A stretch of 64,000 nt of DNA from Fictibacillus phosphorivorans (lineage in GTDB: Bacteria > Bacillota > Bacilli > Bacillales > Fictibacillaceae), in assembly GCF_001619875.1 (NCBI RefSeq), contig NZ_LRFC01000001.1, positions 558,001 to 622,000 of the forward strand, written 5' to 3'. The position numbers were made by a program, and so were the translations under genes. Shown one piece after another: positions 41,456 through 50,523 of this stretch (position 1 is its first letter; every line of letters starts with the position of its first letter). The notes beneath the pieces were generated by a model. It did no database searches, was not told the origin of the DNA, and worked only from the letters and a program-made list of their open reading frames with translations.

Positions 41456-42199
41456 GTGGTGCAGGTTGGTAGAGTTACAATTGGAAGGTTTGGCGGTAAC
41501 TCTGCTGCAGGTTCGTACAAGAACGAAGACGGATGCTTGGTTTGGACGAATGAAGACGAAAACTGGGAATTCACTATGATTCTCGATGGTCATAAGACTG
41601 CACAAAGTGTTGAGCTAGTTGTTGGTCACTTTGTAAAAATGAAGAACGACATTACGAGTGCTCTCAAAGGATCCGCAGGGCCAGCGCTAAAAAAGATGGA
41701 CAGCCTCGTACTCGACATTTTTCAAGAACCCAAGTTTATGGAGGCATGCCGCAAAACTACTGGTGAAACAGCTTGTCTTATTGTGGTAAGAAAAGATAAA
41801 TATTTGTGGTGGTTTTCCGTTGGAGATTGCATTGTCCATTTATTTCATCCTGAATTGATTGCACTTGGAGAAAGGCAGCTTGTGCAGAGAAGTTTTTACG
41901 AATGGGTCGGTGAAGTGAACACGTTTGAACTACCGGTTCCTTGTTATAGAACGGGTAAAAAAGAGATGAGGCAAGGGGAGAACCGTATCTTCATGACAAC
42001 CGACGGTTTAACAGAATGCCCTAATGTTCCTTTTGAGGATCCGGAGACTATACAGACCGTACTTTTTGAAAATGGGATTAAAGAAGGGGTACGAAAGCTT
42101 TTGTATGAAGTAAAAGAAAACAGTGTAAGAGACAGCACAACAATCATCGCTTGGTCTGTTGAAATAGAGGAAACAGCCAGTATGCCGAGTGATGTGTAA
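41456..42199 (+). CDS. PP2C-like serine/threonine phosphatase
   Basis: A 247-residue protein with a reduced PP2C layout: SAAGSYKNEDGCLVW (metal-binding Asp region), TMILDGHKTAQS (DGH in place of DGxG), WWFSVGDCIVHLF (GDS-like) and IFMTTDGLTE with a final DSTTIIAW (usually DNxT). The main metal-binding Asp residues remain, so it could be active. There is no membrane or sensor domain. Start GTG is uncertain (GTGGTG). It follows the HIT gene by 46 bp and might be read from the same T-box-controlled promoter. Confidence 0.75.
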   Translation: MVQVGRVTIGRFGGNSAAGSYKNEDGCLVWTNEDENWEFTMILDGHKTAQSVELVVGHFVKMKNDITSALKGSAGPALKKMDSLVLDIFQEPKFMEACRKTTGETACLIVVRKDKYLWWFSVGDCIVHLFHPELIALGERQLVQRSFYEWVGEVNTFELPVPCYRTGKKEMRQGENRIFMTTDGLTECPNVPFEDPETIQTVLFENGIKEGVRKLLYEVKENSVRDSTTIIAWSVEIEETASMPSDV

Positions 42200-42232
42200 A
42201 GCTGCTCCCTCCTGTAAAACAAATGCTGGGAT

Positions 42233-42604
42233 CTATTTGATATCTAGATAGTGTTGAAGTACTCGTGGCGGAATATACTTGAGTGGCAATGGGCGTAAGG
42301 AAACAATGATAGCTTGGGGCATAATGAGGTCTTTTTGGGCTTGTTTAAGACAGTTGTACATGTTTTTACCGCCTACTGAATTGGCAGAGTGAATCGTAAT
42401 GCGATTGGCAAAAAGTTGTTCATCGACCATCATCTGAACGAGCATGAGACCATTCCTGGTATTGCTGACCAGGTCGTGATCGAGCGATAAATGTTCGATG
42501 TCGTGATTCCTTAACAGTGCCATACATTCATCTATCGTTTCGACGTAAACGTAACCTTCAGGCGGGCTACGGTAATCATCCATAAATACACTGATTTTCT
42601 CCAT
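42233..42604 (-). CDS. Cyclic-phosphate processing receiver (cREC) domain protein
   Basis: A 123-residue protein from ATG 42604 (GGGAG 8 bp upstream). It matches the cREC group of receiver-like domains: VFMDDYRSPPEGYVYVETID at the N-terminus, LSLDHDL at 39-45, and GLMLVQMMVDEQ. In comparative genomics these were proposed to process cyclic-phosphate ends or nucleotides; I know of no biochemical proof. It carries the acidic pocket Asp residues of receivers (DD at 9-10, D42, D44). It is a single gene convergent with the PP2C-like gene. Confidence 0.75.
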   Translation of the reverse strand: MEKISVFMDDYRSPPEGYVYVETIDECMALLRNHDIEHLSLDHDLVSNTRNGLMLVQMMVDEQLFANRITIHSANSVGGKNMYNCLKQAQKDLIMPQAIIVSLRPLPLKYIPPRVLQHYLDIK

Positions 42605-42894
42605 TTCTTGCACTCCCTTCCATAAACGGAGGGTGACTAAGAAAAGTCGAGAGCCCTAAGTTATTTTAATATATTAATTATAACATACTACGTTAATCCA
42701 TGCATTGGCAGGGGGCAATACTAATAACGTCGGTAATAAAGCATTTTAACATTTTTTGTAGAAAATAGTATTTTTCTTAATTAATTATTAAAGGATTAAA
42801 TTCTTTATATAATCGATTTTTCCTCCCGAACATAAAAGGATTTTTCAAATAAAATGTGTAATTGTTAGGTGTGAATTTAAAAAGGGGTGGCTTG

Positions 42895-43140
42895 ATGGGG
42901 AATACTGATAAACGTAAACGGCTGGAAGAGGAAGTTTTTACATATCGCATAACGAAAAATAACTCCGTTTTTATTGAGTATCAAGGTAAGCAGGTCATGG
43001 TGTTAAAAGGGAAAGAAGCGGAGAAAATAATGAATCGAATTGACCAAGCTTCAACTGAGAAAGACGTTCAACTGATTTTGGCAAAAGTAACCGGGAATTT
43101 TAAACGTGGGAACGAAAAAGATACCTCAACGAAAAAATGA
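42895..43140 (+). CDS. Small protein of unknown function, 81 aa
   Basis: ATG at 42895 with AAAGGGGTGG upstream. The product is charged and probably compact: FTYRITKNNSVFIEYQGKQV and VLKGKEAEKIMNRIDQASTE, which recalls small Bacillus proteins with a KOW/beta-hairpin plus helix layout. No membrane segment. The 290 bp upstream are AT-rich, without a recognised element. No family recognised. Confidence 0.6.
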   Translation: MGNTDKRKRLEEEVFTYRITKNNSVFIEYQGKQVMVLKGKEAEKIMNRIDQASTEKDVQLILAKVTGNFKRGNEKDTSTKK

Positions 43141-43315
43141 GGTTGAGCCAGAAAATAATCATGCATCTTTTAATTGGCAGGTCTGCTGCTGGAAGTTTGG
43201 AATGGATAACCAATGTATGAAGGAAATCTAATAGGCATGAGGAATTAAAGTGTGAAGCTAACAAAAAAGTAAAAAAGTCGATGAACCTATACATAAGAAA
43301 TGGAGTGAATAGAGT

Positions 43316-43882
43316 ATGAATCAAAGTATCGAAGCGAATGCGAATTTATCTAGCCAGAATATTTATATCAGGCTGCTGACCGTTGATGATGCTGAGGCAA
43401 TGGTTAATCTTCAATTGGAAAACAGAGAGTTTTTTAGTCAGTTTGCAATGGAACGCAATGATGATTTTTATACATTGGAAAACCAGCAAAAGCGTCTTCA
43501 GATGCTGGTGGAGAATGCAAAACAAGATTTAGATTACTATTTTGGTATTTTTACAACAGGCGACGATGAACTCATTGGAACGGTTAATCTGTTTGCAGTG
43601 ATGCGTGGTTCAATCCAAAGTGCCTGGCTTGGTTACTTTTTGGATGAGAAACATAATGGAAAAGGCTACACGACAGAAGCGGTTCGACTCATCGTGAAGT
43701 ATGCGTTTGATGAACTGAAGCTTCACCGAGTTGAGGCAGGTGTTATGCCTCACAACATCGGATCCATTCGCGTTTTGGAGAAAGCTGGATTTGAGAAAGA
43801 GGGACTAGCTCGCAAAAACGTGAAAATCAACGGGAAATGGGAAGATCACCAACAGATGGCGATCGTTAATCCAGCGGACTGA
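43316..43882 (+). CDS. GNAT family N-acetyltransferase (RimJ/RimL-like)
   Basis: A 188-residue enzyme with IYIRLLTVDDAEAMVNLQLE at the N-terminus, the acetyl-CoA loop KHNGKGYTTEAVRLIVKYAF near residue 118 and the C-terminal block HNIGSIRVLEKAGFEKEGLA. It resembles Bacillus YjcK/YdaF, alanine- or ribosome-related acetyltransferases; substrate unproven. The stop codon shares a base with the next start (TGATG), so the lipoprotein gene is coupled to it. Confidence 0.88.
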   Translation: MNQSIEANANLSSQNIYIRLLTVDDAEAMVNLQLENREFFSQFAMERNDDFYTLENQQKRLQMLVENAKQDLDYYFGIFTTGDDELIGTVNLFAVMRGSIQSAWLGYFLDEKHNGKGYTTEAVRLIVKYAFDELKLHRVEAGVMPHNIGSIRVLEKAGFEKEGLARKNVKINGKWEDHQQMAIVNPAD

Positions 43883-44268
43883 TGAAAAAATGGCTGGTCT
43901 TGGTCTTTTTTGTGATGATGAGTTTAGCTGGATGTAATGAGGATGAAAAGCTGGTCCGCGTTGATTATCAACTAAGTGATATGCAAACGGACGATGATGG
44001 GATTATAGCGGATGAGGATCAGGTGAAAGGGATAGGTGCGCTATTTGAAAAAGTAAAGTGGGAAAACGCAAAAGTGGAAATGTCGAGAAAAGAAGATATG
44101 ACATTAACCCTGTTCTATCTGTATGATCCGAACATGCCTGAGCGATTGGAAAAATATAAAATTTGGTTTCATGATGATCGTTCAGCGGAGTTTGTGGATG
44201 CTACTAACCATAGGTACGGGAAGCTGAGTAGGGAAGATGCTGAAAAGCTAAAGAAGCAGATTAAGTGA
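43882..44268 (+). CDS. Lipoprotein of unknown function, 128 aa
   Basis: A signal peptide ends in lipobox SLAGC (Cys near residue 18), so the product is anchored outside the membrane. The mature part is acidic (YQLSDMQTDDDGIIADEDQV) and ends SREDAEKLKKQIK. It is coupled to the acetyltransferase gene through TGATG. It converges and overlaps by 8 bp with the NERD gene. No family recognised. Confidence 0.7.
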   Translation: MKKWLVLVFFVMMSLAGCNEDEKLVRVDYQLSDMQTDDDGIIADEDQVKGIGALFEKVKWENAKVEMSRKEDMTLTLFYLYDPNMPERLEKYKIWFHDDRSAEFVDATNHRYGKLSREDAEKLKKQIK

Positions 44269-45229
44269 TGAGGGAGTCTAGGTGATAGGTTCTTGTCCTG
44301 CGCGATGTTCCAGTGTATGGGAGGTTTAGAGATGTGAGCAGGTAGTAAGCTTGATCACTTGAAGATAAATTTAAATACTCTTTACATTGCTTATTCGTGA
44401 TTTGATTAGAGATAAGCAGTCCGTAATCTTTCAACGCTGCTACATGAGCATCCCTTGAATAATTAGAGCATTTAATACATATCCATCCTGCTCTTTTTCG
44501 CTCCATCTTATTATTACAATCCAAACATAACACTCCTACGATTATCTCACCTCTTTTGATCTCAAAGTGATTTAATATATCTGTATCATACGGTACGTTT
44601 AGTTTGTTTAATTGTTTATGTATTTTTTTCATTTCTTTTATAGTTAGCAAGACTTTGTTATGTTTTCTAGTAAATTCATTAAACTTGTGGTGTAATTTAT
44701 GACTTTTTATTAGTAGAGTTAATGCTTCTTTATAATCTGTTGAACAATCTACATGTGAATTCTTATTGCTTATAACAACAAGAGGCTCAATGGGGATTTG
44801 AGGAAAGTTATATTTAATTAAAATTTGATTAAGGTGATATTTTTGTCTTTTTACTTGTTGGATGGGATCTTCGAAGAAATCTTTTTTATCAGGTGTGGAT
44901 CTTATTAGTTGACCAAACTTATCATCAAAGTATAAATGTCCAGTGTAGTTTTTTATTTCGAGTATTATAAAGAATTTCGTTGTCATGATTAGTGTATCAA
45001 TTTGAAAGTAGTAATCCATGTGCAATATTCGGATATTATGTAAGAAAATGATCTCATTATTAGGCAAATATCTGTAAAAGTAATTTAACGATTGTTCGCC
45101 CATCATACCTGACCTGAACTTGCCCAGTTGATTTTCAATTGTTGCTCTTTTAACATGTTGGTTTGGGAGCCTTCTCAACAAAGTTTCAAGTTTTTGAAAA
45201 AATAAAGGTGGATTAAGTTGTTTTTTCAT
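44261..45229 (-). CDS. NERD domain protein (nuclease-related)
   Basis: A 322-residue protein. Residues about 38-150 form the nuclease-related domain: GMMGEQSLNYFYRYLPNNEI, IDTLIMTTKFFIILEIKNYT (the ExK core of the PD-(D/E)XK fold) and GHLYFDD. A zinc ribbon with CLDC and CIKCS lies near residue 240, then a short helical tail. NERD proteins are thought to act on DNA, but the role is not known. The protein is Lys-rich and AT-rich compared with neighbours, which may indicate acquisition. It is a single gene. Confidence 0.85.
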   Translation of the reverse strand: MKKQLNPPLFFQKLETLLRRLPNQHVKRATIENQLGKFRSGMMGEQSLNYFYRYLPNNEIIFLHNIRILHMDYYFQIDTLIMTTKFFIILEIKNYTGHLYFDDKFGQLIRSTPDKKDFFEDPIQQVKRQKYHLNQILIKYNFPQIPIEPLVVISNKNSHVDCSTDYKEALTLLIKSHKLHHKFNEFTRKHNKVLLTIKEMKKIHKQLNKLNVPYDTDILNHFEIKRGEIIVGVLCLDCNNKMERKRAGWICIKCSNYSRDAHVAALKDYGLLISNQITNKQCKEYLNLSSSDQAYYLLTSLNLPYTGTSRRTRTYHLDSLIT

Positions 45230-45346
45230 CTTAAAACAATCTCCTTTTTTTCATTAATCATATCTTCTAAATGAGAGACTTCAAAATACTAGAATGGAGC
45301 AAAATAAGGGTTATTTTGAGGGGCTTTACTGGTGCGCAATCTTATA

Positions 45347-45442
45347 ATCACGGAAAAAATGATGCTCATCACGGAAAAAATAGGGATTATCACGGAAAAA
45401 TTGGGGTCAATCACGGAAAAAGCCTGCCTAATCACGGAATTC
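45347..45442. repeat. 21-bp period intergenic array (ATCACGGAAAAA type), five units
   Basis: ATCACGG starts at 45347, 45368, 45389, 45410 and 45431, exactly 21 bp apart. Each is followed by AAAAA and a variable tail, except the fifth, which ends ATCACGGAATTC. The array at 59.3 kb has the same five-unit design and the same ending. It occupies the gap between divergent genes; 45230-45530 has no gene. Confidence 0.85.
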
Positions 45443-45530
45443 GGATTAGCTGCTTATATCCACACTCAAGCTACCCTCCCCGCCATTAATGTAGTATAAT
45501 TCAAACTACTGACTTTCATGGAGTGATAAG

Positions 45531-45683
45531 ATGAGTAAAGCAAAAGGCAAGAAAAGCGGGGTTGGCCAGGGTACGGGGAAAAAAGGCTGGAACCGTTGGA
45601 AAGCGAGCAGCAAGAAAAAGGGTCCGAAACCTTATGTAAGCAAAGGGAAAAATAAGCCTGAGAGCGAAAATGAAACAAAATAG
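45531..45683 (+). CDS. Small basic protein (DUF3934-like), 50 aa
   Basis: ATG at 45531, with GGAG 7 bp upstream, gives a very basic 50-residue protein rich in Lys and Gly: KGKKSGVGQGTGKKGWNRWK, then KKKGPKPYVSKGKNK. The GTGxKGWNRW block matches what I recall of the short Bacillus DUF3934 proteins. It could bind nucleic acid by charge, but no role is known. Confidence 0.6.
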   Translation: MSKAKGKKSGVGQGTGKKGWNRWKASSKKKGPKPYVSKGKNKPESENETK

Positions 45684-45808
45684 ATATCGCCCCCAAAATG
45701 CGATGAAAGCAAACCGTCTTTTCACATGAAAAGGTGGTTTTTATTATGGCATAATCAACTTACTCCCGCCATAAGATGAATTATCTATCGGTAACGGGGG
45801 GACGAGCT

Positions 45809-46204
45809 GTGACGACTCAAAACTACACCATTTCAGAAGATTTGATCATCAAATACAACACACTCAACGAAAAGAAAAAAGAGCTGGAAAAGGAACTGGA
45901 TGAACTGAAGAAAGTCTTTCACATTTATTTTGATAACTTAGTGGGGCCGAATCAAAAAGGGGAAATCGCTGTTAACAACTATAAGCTGCAGAGGCAGATT
46001 CGGAAATCTGAAAAATTAAACGAAGAAAAGACAGTGCATCGGCTCACCGAACTGAACATGACCGACCTCATTCACCACGTTCCAAAACCGGATGAGGAAA
46101 AGGTAAAGTCCGCCATCACGCTGGGGTTATTAACAGAAGAAGATTTAGAAGGTTGTCTCATTAAAAGTGCGTCACAAGCAATTATAGTAAAAACCCTTAA
46201 ATAA
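45809..46204 (+). CDS. Coiled-coil protein of unknown function, 131 aa
   Basis: GTG start at 45809 with GGGGGG upstream. An N-terminal coiled coil (NTLNEKKKELEKELDELKKV) is followed by a basic segment (NNYKLQRQIRKSEKLNEEKT) and a C-terminal part with LLTEEDLEGCLIKS. The layout resembles small phage-encoded host-interaction proteins, but nothing phage-like lies nearby. No function assigned. Confidence 0.6.
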   Translation: MTTQNYTISEDLIIKYNTLNEKKKELEKELDELKKVFHIYFDNLVGPNQKGEIAVNNYKLQRQIRKSEKLNEEKTVHRLTELNMTDLIHHVPKPDEEKVKSAITLGLLTEEDLEGCLIKSASQAIIVKTLK

Positions 46205-46344
46205 GGATGAAAAGCTCAACTGGCGCACATGCCTTTTGAGCTTTTTCTAATTGAGGATAGCTCTAGAAATCAACGTATGTCATAATTGTTATTATATTGA
46301 ATTTAATACATAGTTTGGTATATAAGCGGTTTTATGAAAAGGGA

Positions 46345-47078
46345 GTGCTGATCATCATCACATTTAATTTTATCAATCATTTTCCAGCTGTTTTAATGGA
46401 CAGCATTGCATATCTCATCTCATTATCGGAATCCTGACATTCCGTATTTATAAAAAACGAGAAGTAAAGCCAGCGATCTGGAAAATCCTGCTCATTTTGT
46501 TTCTTGGCTTATTTAGTTTTTCAATTGATCTTCCACTTTTTAATACCTTTGTAAAAATTCCGATTTTGCCATTAGGTGTGTGGATACTGTATTTTATCTT
46601 CCGCAATAAAGTGGAGAAGTGGATAATTTACCGCCGTTTTGCGTGGCTCGGTTTCTTTGCTAACTTTATTTTTCTTGCAGCCACTTTTGCTGCTATCCCC
46701 TTACATCATGCACTGTATCCCGAACAGGAACTATCAACCTTTATTGCAAAAACCGATCAAGCACGTCTTTTTCCTCTACACACTGGGGCAAAAGAAAGCA
46801 CACTAAATAAAGAAGTTTTTGTAGAACAGTTATCCAAAATGAATGCTAAACCAATCAACAGTATGGGATGGTACAACGAGATTGTAAATATTGATGTGCC
46901 ACAGGAAGAGCGAAAGGAAAAGTTTCCGTATCAAATCACAGGGACTGAACCGAAGTGGGGAAGCGGCTTGAACACTACTCTTTTTGTTGAACAAGATGGA
47001 AAAGGGCTTCTGCTGACTACACAGAAAAAACAGTACTATTTTCGCTCAGACGTTTCCTTTGTAGAGGGGCTGGAATAA
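46345..47078 (+). pseudogene. Membrane protein gene with a frameshift near its start
   Basis: From GTG 46345 one frame encodes LIIITFNFINHFPAVLMDSI then stops at TGA (46435-46437). The next frame carries the continuation from about 46405 (HLIIGILTFRIYKKREVKPA) through the downstream part (SFSIDLPLFNTFVKIPILPL and so on) to TAA at 47076-47078, with about four membrane segments and a C-terminal extracytoplasmic domain. A one-base loss around 46405-46430 would explain it. The part after the shift is intact from TTG 46497 (193 codons). The following gene is also broken, so the pair is probably decaying. No family recognised. Confidence 0.6.
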
Positions 47079-47082
47079 GGGG

Positions 47083-47835
47083 ATGAACAAAAAGACAGTT
47101 ATTATGCTGCTAATCACAATGATGATAATAATGATTGGTGGATTTCTGTATTGGTATTATAACTCCGATCCAAAAACAATTCCAAGTCACGGGGAAATGA
47201 TGACGCGAATTAATCAAGCGTATGAAGAAGCAGAGGTTGCTAAGATTCAAGAAACCATTTTAGTAGATAAACGCCATCTATTTGTTCCATATATCTCTAA
47301 AAATAATGATTATGGTACGAGTTTCTTTGTTTGGAAGAAACGCAATTGGGAGCTAGAAGCTGTGAATGCAGTTGGCCATCCTATCCTATGGAAGATTGAT
47401 AGTGATGAGCCGTCATCTTATAAAATAGTTTGGAATTTTCATCCGGAAGATAAATTTCAGTCTGCTTAGTTTTATTTGCTGCGTAATCGAGGATATGAAG
47501 TTACGCAGGGAATAGAGTATTATTATCCGAAAGTACAGTTAATGAAAAAAGTAAACCCATCACACACGTCATACGGACTTGAGAAACTTCCAAGTGATTG
47601 GGTTTCAATCATCCGTTTTGCAAACAGCGTACAAAAAACTGATGGCATGAATAACATGTTTTGGCAAATGGATCCTAATCAGCAATTTACCTTTGCTTGG
47701 CAGCCAGTGTTTCAAAAAGTAAATGAAGAAGACATCTACTCAAAACGCTCTATTGGCGGTGGAGGATTTTCCAGTGGAGGAAACTACGACCGCATCAGTT
47801 TGATACATGAACAAGAATTAGAATCTACGGAATAA
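47083..47835 (+). pseudogene. Membrane-anchored protein gene interrupted by an in-frame TAG
   Basis: ATG 47083 begins a protein with an N-terminal membrane anchor (VIMLLITMMIIMIGGFLYWY). The frame meets TAG at 47467-47469 and continues open in the same frame to TAA at 47833-47835; the second half (FYLLRNRGYEVTQGIEYYYP) follows smoothly from the first (WNFHPEDKFQSA). Full length would be about 250 residues. A nonsense mutation is the simple reading; the original codon may have been CAG, TGG or similar. The preceding gene has a frameshift. A Gly/Ser-rich tail (IGGGGFSSGGNYDR) lies near the end. Confidence 0.7.
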
Positions 47836-47837
47836 AC

Positions 47838-47882
47838 GAAAAAGGTGCAGCTCCCGTAAAGAGGAAGCCGCACCTTTTCTTT
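47838..47882. terminator. Bidirectional terminator
   Basis: AAAAAGGTGC and GCACCTTTT flank a larger internal hairpin, between the broken gene and convergent cphA. Confidence 0.75.
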
Positions 47883-50508
47883 ATTCTGCCTTCTGCAGTA
47901 CACCGACTGCTTTGGAGTTTCTTATTTTTTGAAGAATCCCTTGTATGGATGTGTATTCATCATACAAAAAGACGAGTGTGTCGCCAGGCTCTGAACATTC
48001 CCACGCCTGAATCATCGCTTCTGCTTCTTTCGGGTAGACAGAGACAGAAGTTATGCCATCTGCCTCCTTTACACCTTTATATAGAAGATGAACGGTTTCT
48101 CCTGGTATGCGTCCTCTTAAATTCACGTCTTCCTTAATGATGAAGATATCTGAGTGCGTGCCGAAAATGCGGCCCATTTCTTGTATTGTATGGTCTTGTC
48201 TGTCGCCTGCTGCCGATCCAACGGTAATCACACGACCACTTTTTAGGTGGCCAACGGTTTCAAACAAAGCTTTAAGACCAGCAGGATTATGCGCATAGTC
48301 AATGACAATGGTGCGGTCATGAATGTTAACCACGTTAAAACGTCCCCGATTTTGATTTTCAGTCGATAGGAACGTAATCACTTTGCTTCTTAACTCTGAC
48401 AATGGTCTTCCTAGTGAATGAGCAGCAGCAAGTGCGCCTAGAACGTTTGCGATGTTGTGCCGGGCAGCACCATTAATCGTGATTGGGATATGGGAGACAG
48501 GTAGAAATCTTTCTGCTTTTCCTTTTTCACTAAACATAACCCAATCGTCTTCTAGATACCAAACCTTCATGCCTTTACTTAATTGATCCTGAATAACAGG
48601 GTTCATCACAGACAAAGAGAAGAAAATCACTTCACCATTTGTGTGGTTCGCCATATCTACACATCGAGGATCATCAGCATTTAAGACACATGTGCCTTCA
48701 GGAAGTACCACTTCAGCTACAGTCTGCTTCAGTCTTTTTAATGTGTCTAATGTTTCAACACCATTCAACCCGAGGTGGTCTTCACTGACATTCGTTACAA
48801 TTCCAACGTTGCAATAACGGAAAGCAAGTCCTTCACGAAGCATGCCGCCACGGGCGGTTTCCAGCACGGCTACATCAACAGAAGGATGAGACAACACTTT
48901 ACGAGCACTTCTTGGTCCGCTGCAATCTCCAGAATCAAGCTGCTGATCACCTACCCAAACACCGTCTGAACAGGTAAACCCGACTGTCACGTTTTCTTTT
49001 TGTAAAAGATGTGAAACGAGACGTGTTGTTGTCGTTTTTCCGTTTGTACCCGTTACCGCAACAACGGGAATCGCTGCTTCTTCACGTGAAGAAAACAGAT
49101 AATCTACGATAGCTCCGCCAGCGTCCCGGCTCTTTCCTTGAGAGGGATAAAGGTGCATACGGATGCCAGGAGCAGCATTCACTTCAAGGATTGCAGCATC
49201 ACCTTCTACAAAAGGAACGGTGATGTCTGTTGAAAGGATGTCGATGCCTGCAATATCCAATCCAACAGCCGCTGCTGCTTTAATGGCCATCATACAATAA
49301 TCAGGGTGAACTTCATCTGTAACATCAATGGCTGACCCCCCTGTAGACAGGTTGGCATTACCAAGTACTTCTACAGACTCTCCCTTTTTTGGGACAGATT
49401 GAAGAGAGTATCCGCTTTTTTCTAAGTGGACGACTGTACGTTCATCAAGCGGAATCTTGCTCATCGCTTTTTCATGCCCTTCACCGCGCAGCGGATTCAG
49501 GTTTTCTTCATCAATCAAGTCACCAATCGTTTTATATCCATCGCCAATAACGAAAGGAGGCAGACGGAGACTTGCTGCAACGAGCTCGTTGTTTACAACA
49601 AATAGTCGATAATCGTTTCCTGCATAATAACGCTCTAGAACGTATGATGTGCCTTCACTGTACACACAGCGAAATGCAGCAATTAAATCTGTGTCATTTT
49701 GTATATTTGTAACAATGTTTTGTCCCTGTCGGCCGTTTAGCGGTTTGATTACAAGCGGATAACCAATTCTTTCAGCAGACTGAAGCAGTTCATACTCATT
49801 AGATACAACTTCACCTGATGGTACGGGAAGACCTGCACTTTTCACCAAAGTCTTTGTCATGTCTTTATCGCATGAATTCTCAACTGCCAAGTATGACGTT
49901 TGTGAAGAAATGGTTGCTTGAACCGATTTTTGCTTTTTACCCGTTCCAAGTCTTAAATAGCTATTCGTACCAATACGCTCTACTGGAATCTTGCGTTTTC
50001 TTGCTGCTTCATAGATCGCTTCCGTACTAGGACCTAGTTTATGAAGATGATATAGGTCAGAAGTGTGCTTGATATAGGGTTCTGCACTGATTTCATTACC
50101 TTCTAAGATAGCGGTTACGATCTCCAGTGCCGCTTCAAATGCATAATAGCCTGATTTAGGTTCCACATAATCATAGGTTACAAAATAAATACCTCTTCGT
50201 TCACTCGTGATGGTTTTGCCGCGTTTAACTGAAATGCCTGCAAGATGCTGAATTTCAAGTGCGATATGTTCTAAAATATGCCCGATCCACGTACCTTCAT
50301 GAAGACGTTCTACAAAACCGCCAGCATAGCCTCTTGAACACGTATGTGTCTGCAGGCTAGGAATTACTTTTAATAATATATCTGTAAAACCTGGTAACAG
50401 GTTTGATGGTTTTTCTTCAAATTCTTCAATATCAAGTTCAATACAAATTGTTGGTTTGAAGCTGTATAGATTTGGGCCCGTTAAGTAATTAACGCGATTG
50501 ATTTTCAT
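47881..50508 (-). CDS. cphA: Cyanophycin synthetase
   Basis: An 875-residue enzyme that makes cyanophycin, a polymer of an aspartate backbone with arginine side chains, using ATP. The N-terminal domain covers residues 1-160 (TCSRGYAGGFVERLHEGTWI). An ATP-grasp domain covers about 215-470 (VIKPLNGRQGQNIV at 253-266; GDAAILEVNAAPGIRMH). A Mur-ligase-like domain follows with P-loop GTNGKTTTT at 487-495 and RGRFNVV near the middle. All three domains are intact and length fits CphA1-type enzymes. It is read just after the cyanophycinase gene in one operon. Confidence 0.96.
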   Translation of the reverse strand: MKINRVNYLTGPNLYSFKPTICIELDIEEFEEKPSNLLPGFTDILLKVIPSLQTHTCSRGYAGGFVERLHEGTWIGHILEHIALEIQHLAGISVKRGKTITSERRGIYFVTYDYVEPKSGYYAFEAALEIVTAILEGNEISAEPYIKHTSDLYHLHKLGPSTEAIYEAARKRKIPVERIGTNSYLRLGTGKKQKSVQATISSQTSYLAVENSCDKDMTKTLVKSAGLPVPSGEVVSNEYELLQSAERIGYPLVIKPLNGRQGQNIVTNIQNDTDLIAAFRCVYSEGTSYVLERYYAGNDYRLFVVNNELVAASLRLPPFVIGDGYKTIGDLIDEENLNPLRGEGHEKAMSKIPLDERTVVHLEKSGYSLQSVPKKGESVEVLGNANLSTGGSAIDVTDEVHPDYCMMAIKAAAAVGLDIAGIDILSTDITVPFVEGDAAILEVNAAPGIRMHLYPSQGKSRDAGGAIVDYLFSSREEAAIPVVAVTGTNGKTTTTRLVSHLLQKENVTVGFTCSDGVWVGDQQLDSGDCSGPRSARKVLSHPSVDVAVLETARGGMLREGLAFRYCNVGIVTNVSEDHLGLNGVETLDTLKRLKQTVAEVVLPEGTCVLNADDPRCVDMANHTNGEVIFFSLSVMNPVIQDQLSKGMKVWYLEDDWVMFSEKGKAERFLPVSHIPITINGAARHNIANVLGALAAAHSLGRPLSELRSKVITFLSTENQNRGRFNVVNIHDRTIVIDYAHNPAGLKALFETVGHLKSGRVITVGSAAGDRQDHTIQEMGRIFGTHSDIFIIKEDVNLRGRIPGETVHLLYKGVKEADGITSVSVYPKEAEAMIQAWECSEPGDTLVFLYDEYTSIQGILQKIRNSKAVGVLQKAE

Positions 50509-50523
50509 TAAGACGCTCGCTCC

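Noticed and set aside
42605-42894. Possible riboswitch in the 290-bp AT-rich gap
   Set aside because: No conserved motif of a known class could be recognised and no strong terminator hairpin is present.
45347-45442. CRISPR array
   Set aside because: Units are 21 bp in total with only 7-12 conserved bases, no 30-bp spacers and no cas genes anywhere in the window.
45271-45489. Plus-strand open frame with repeats of NHGKN type
   Set aside because: Encoded by the 21-bp array; no ribosome-binding site.
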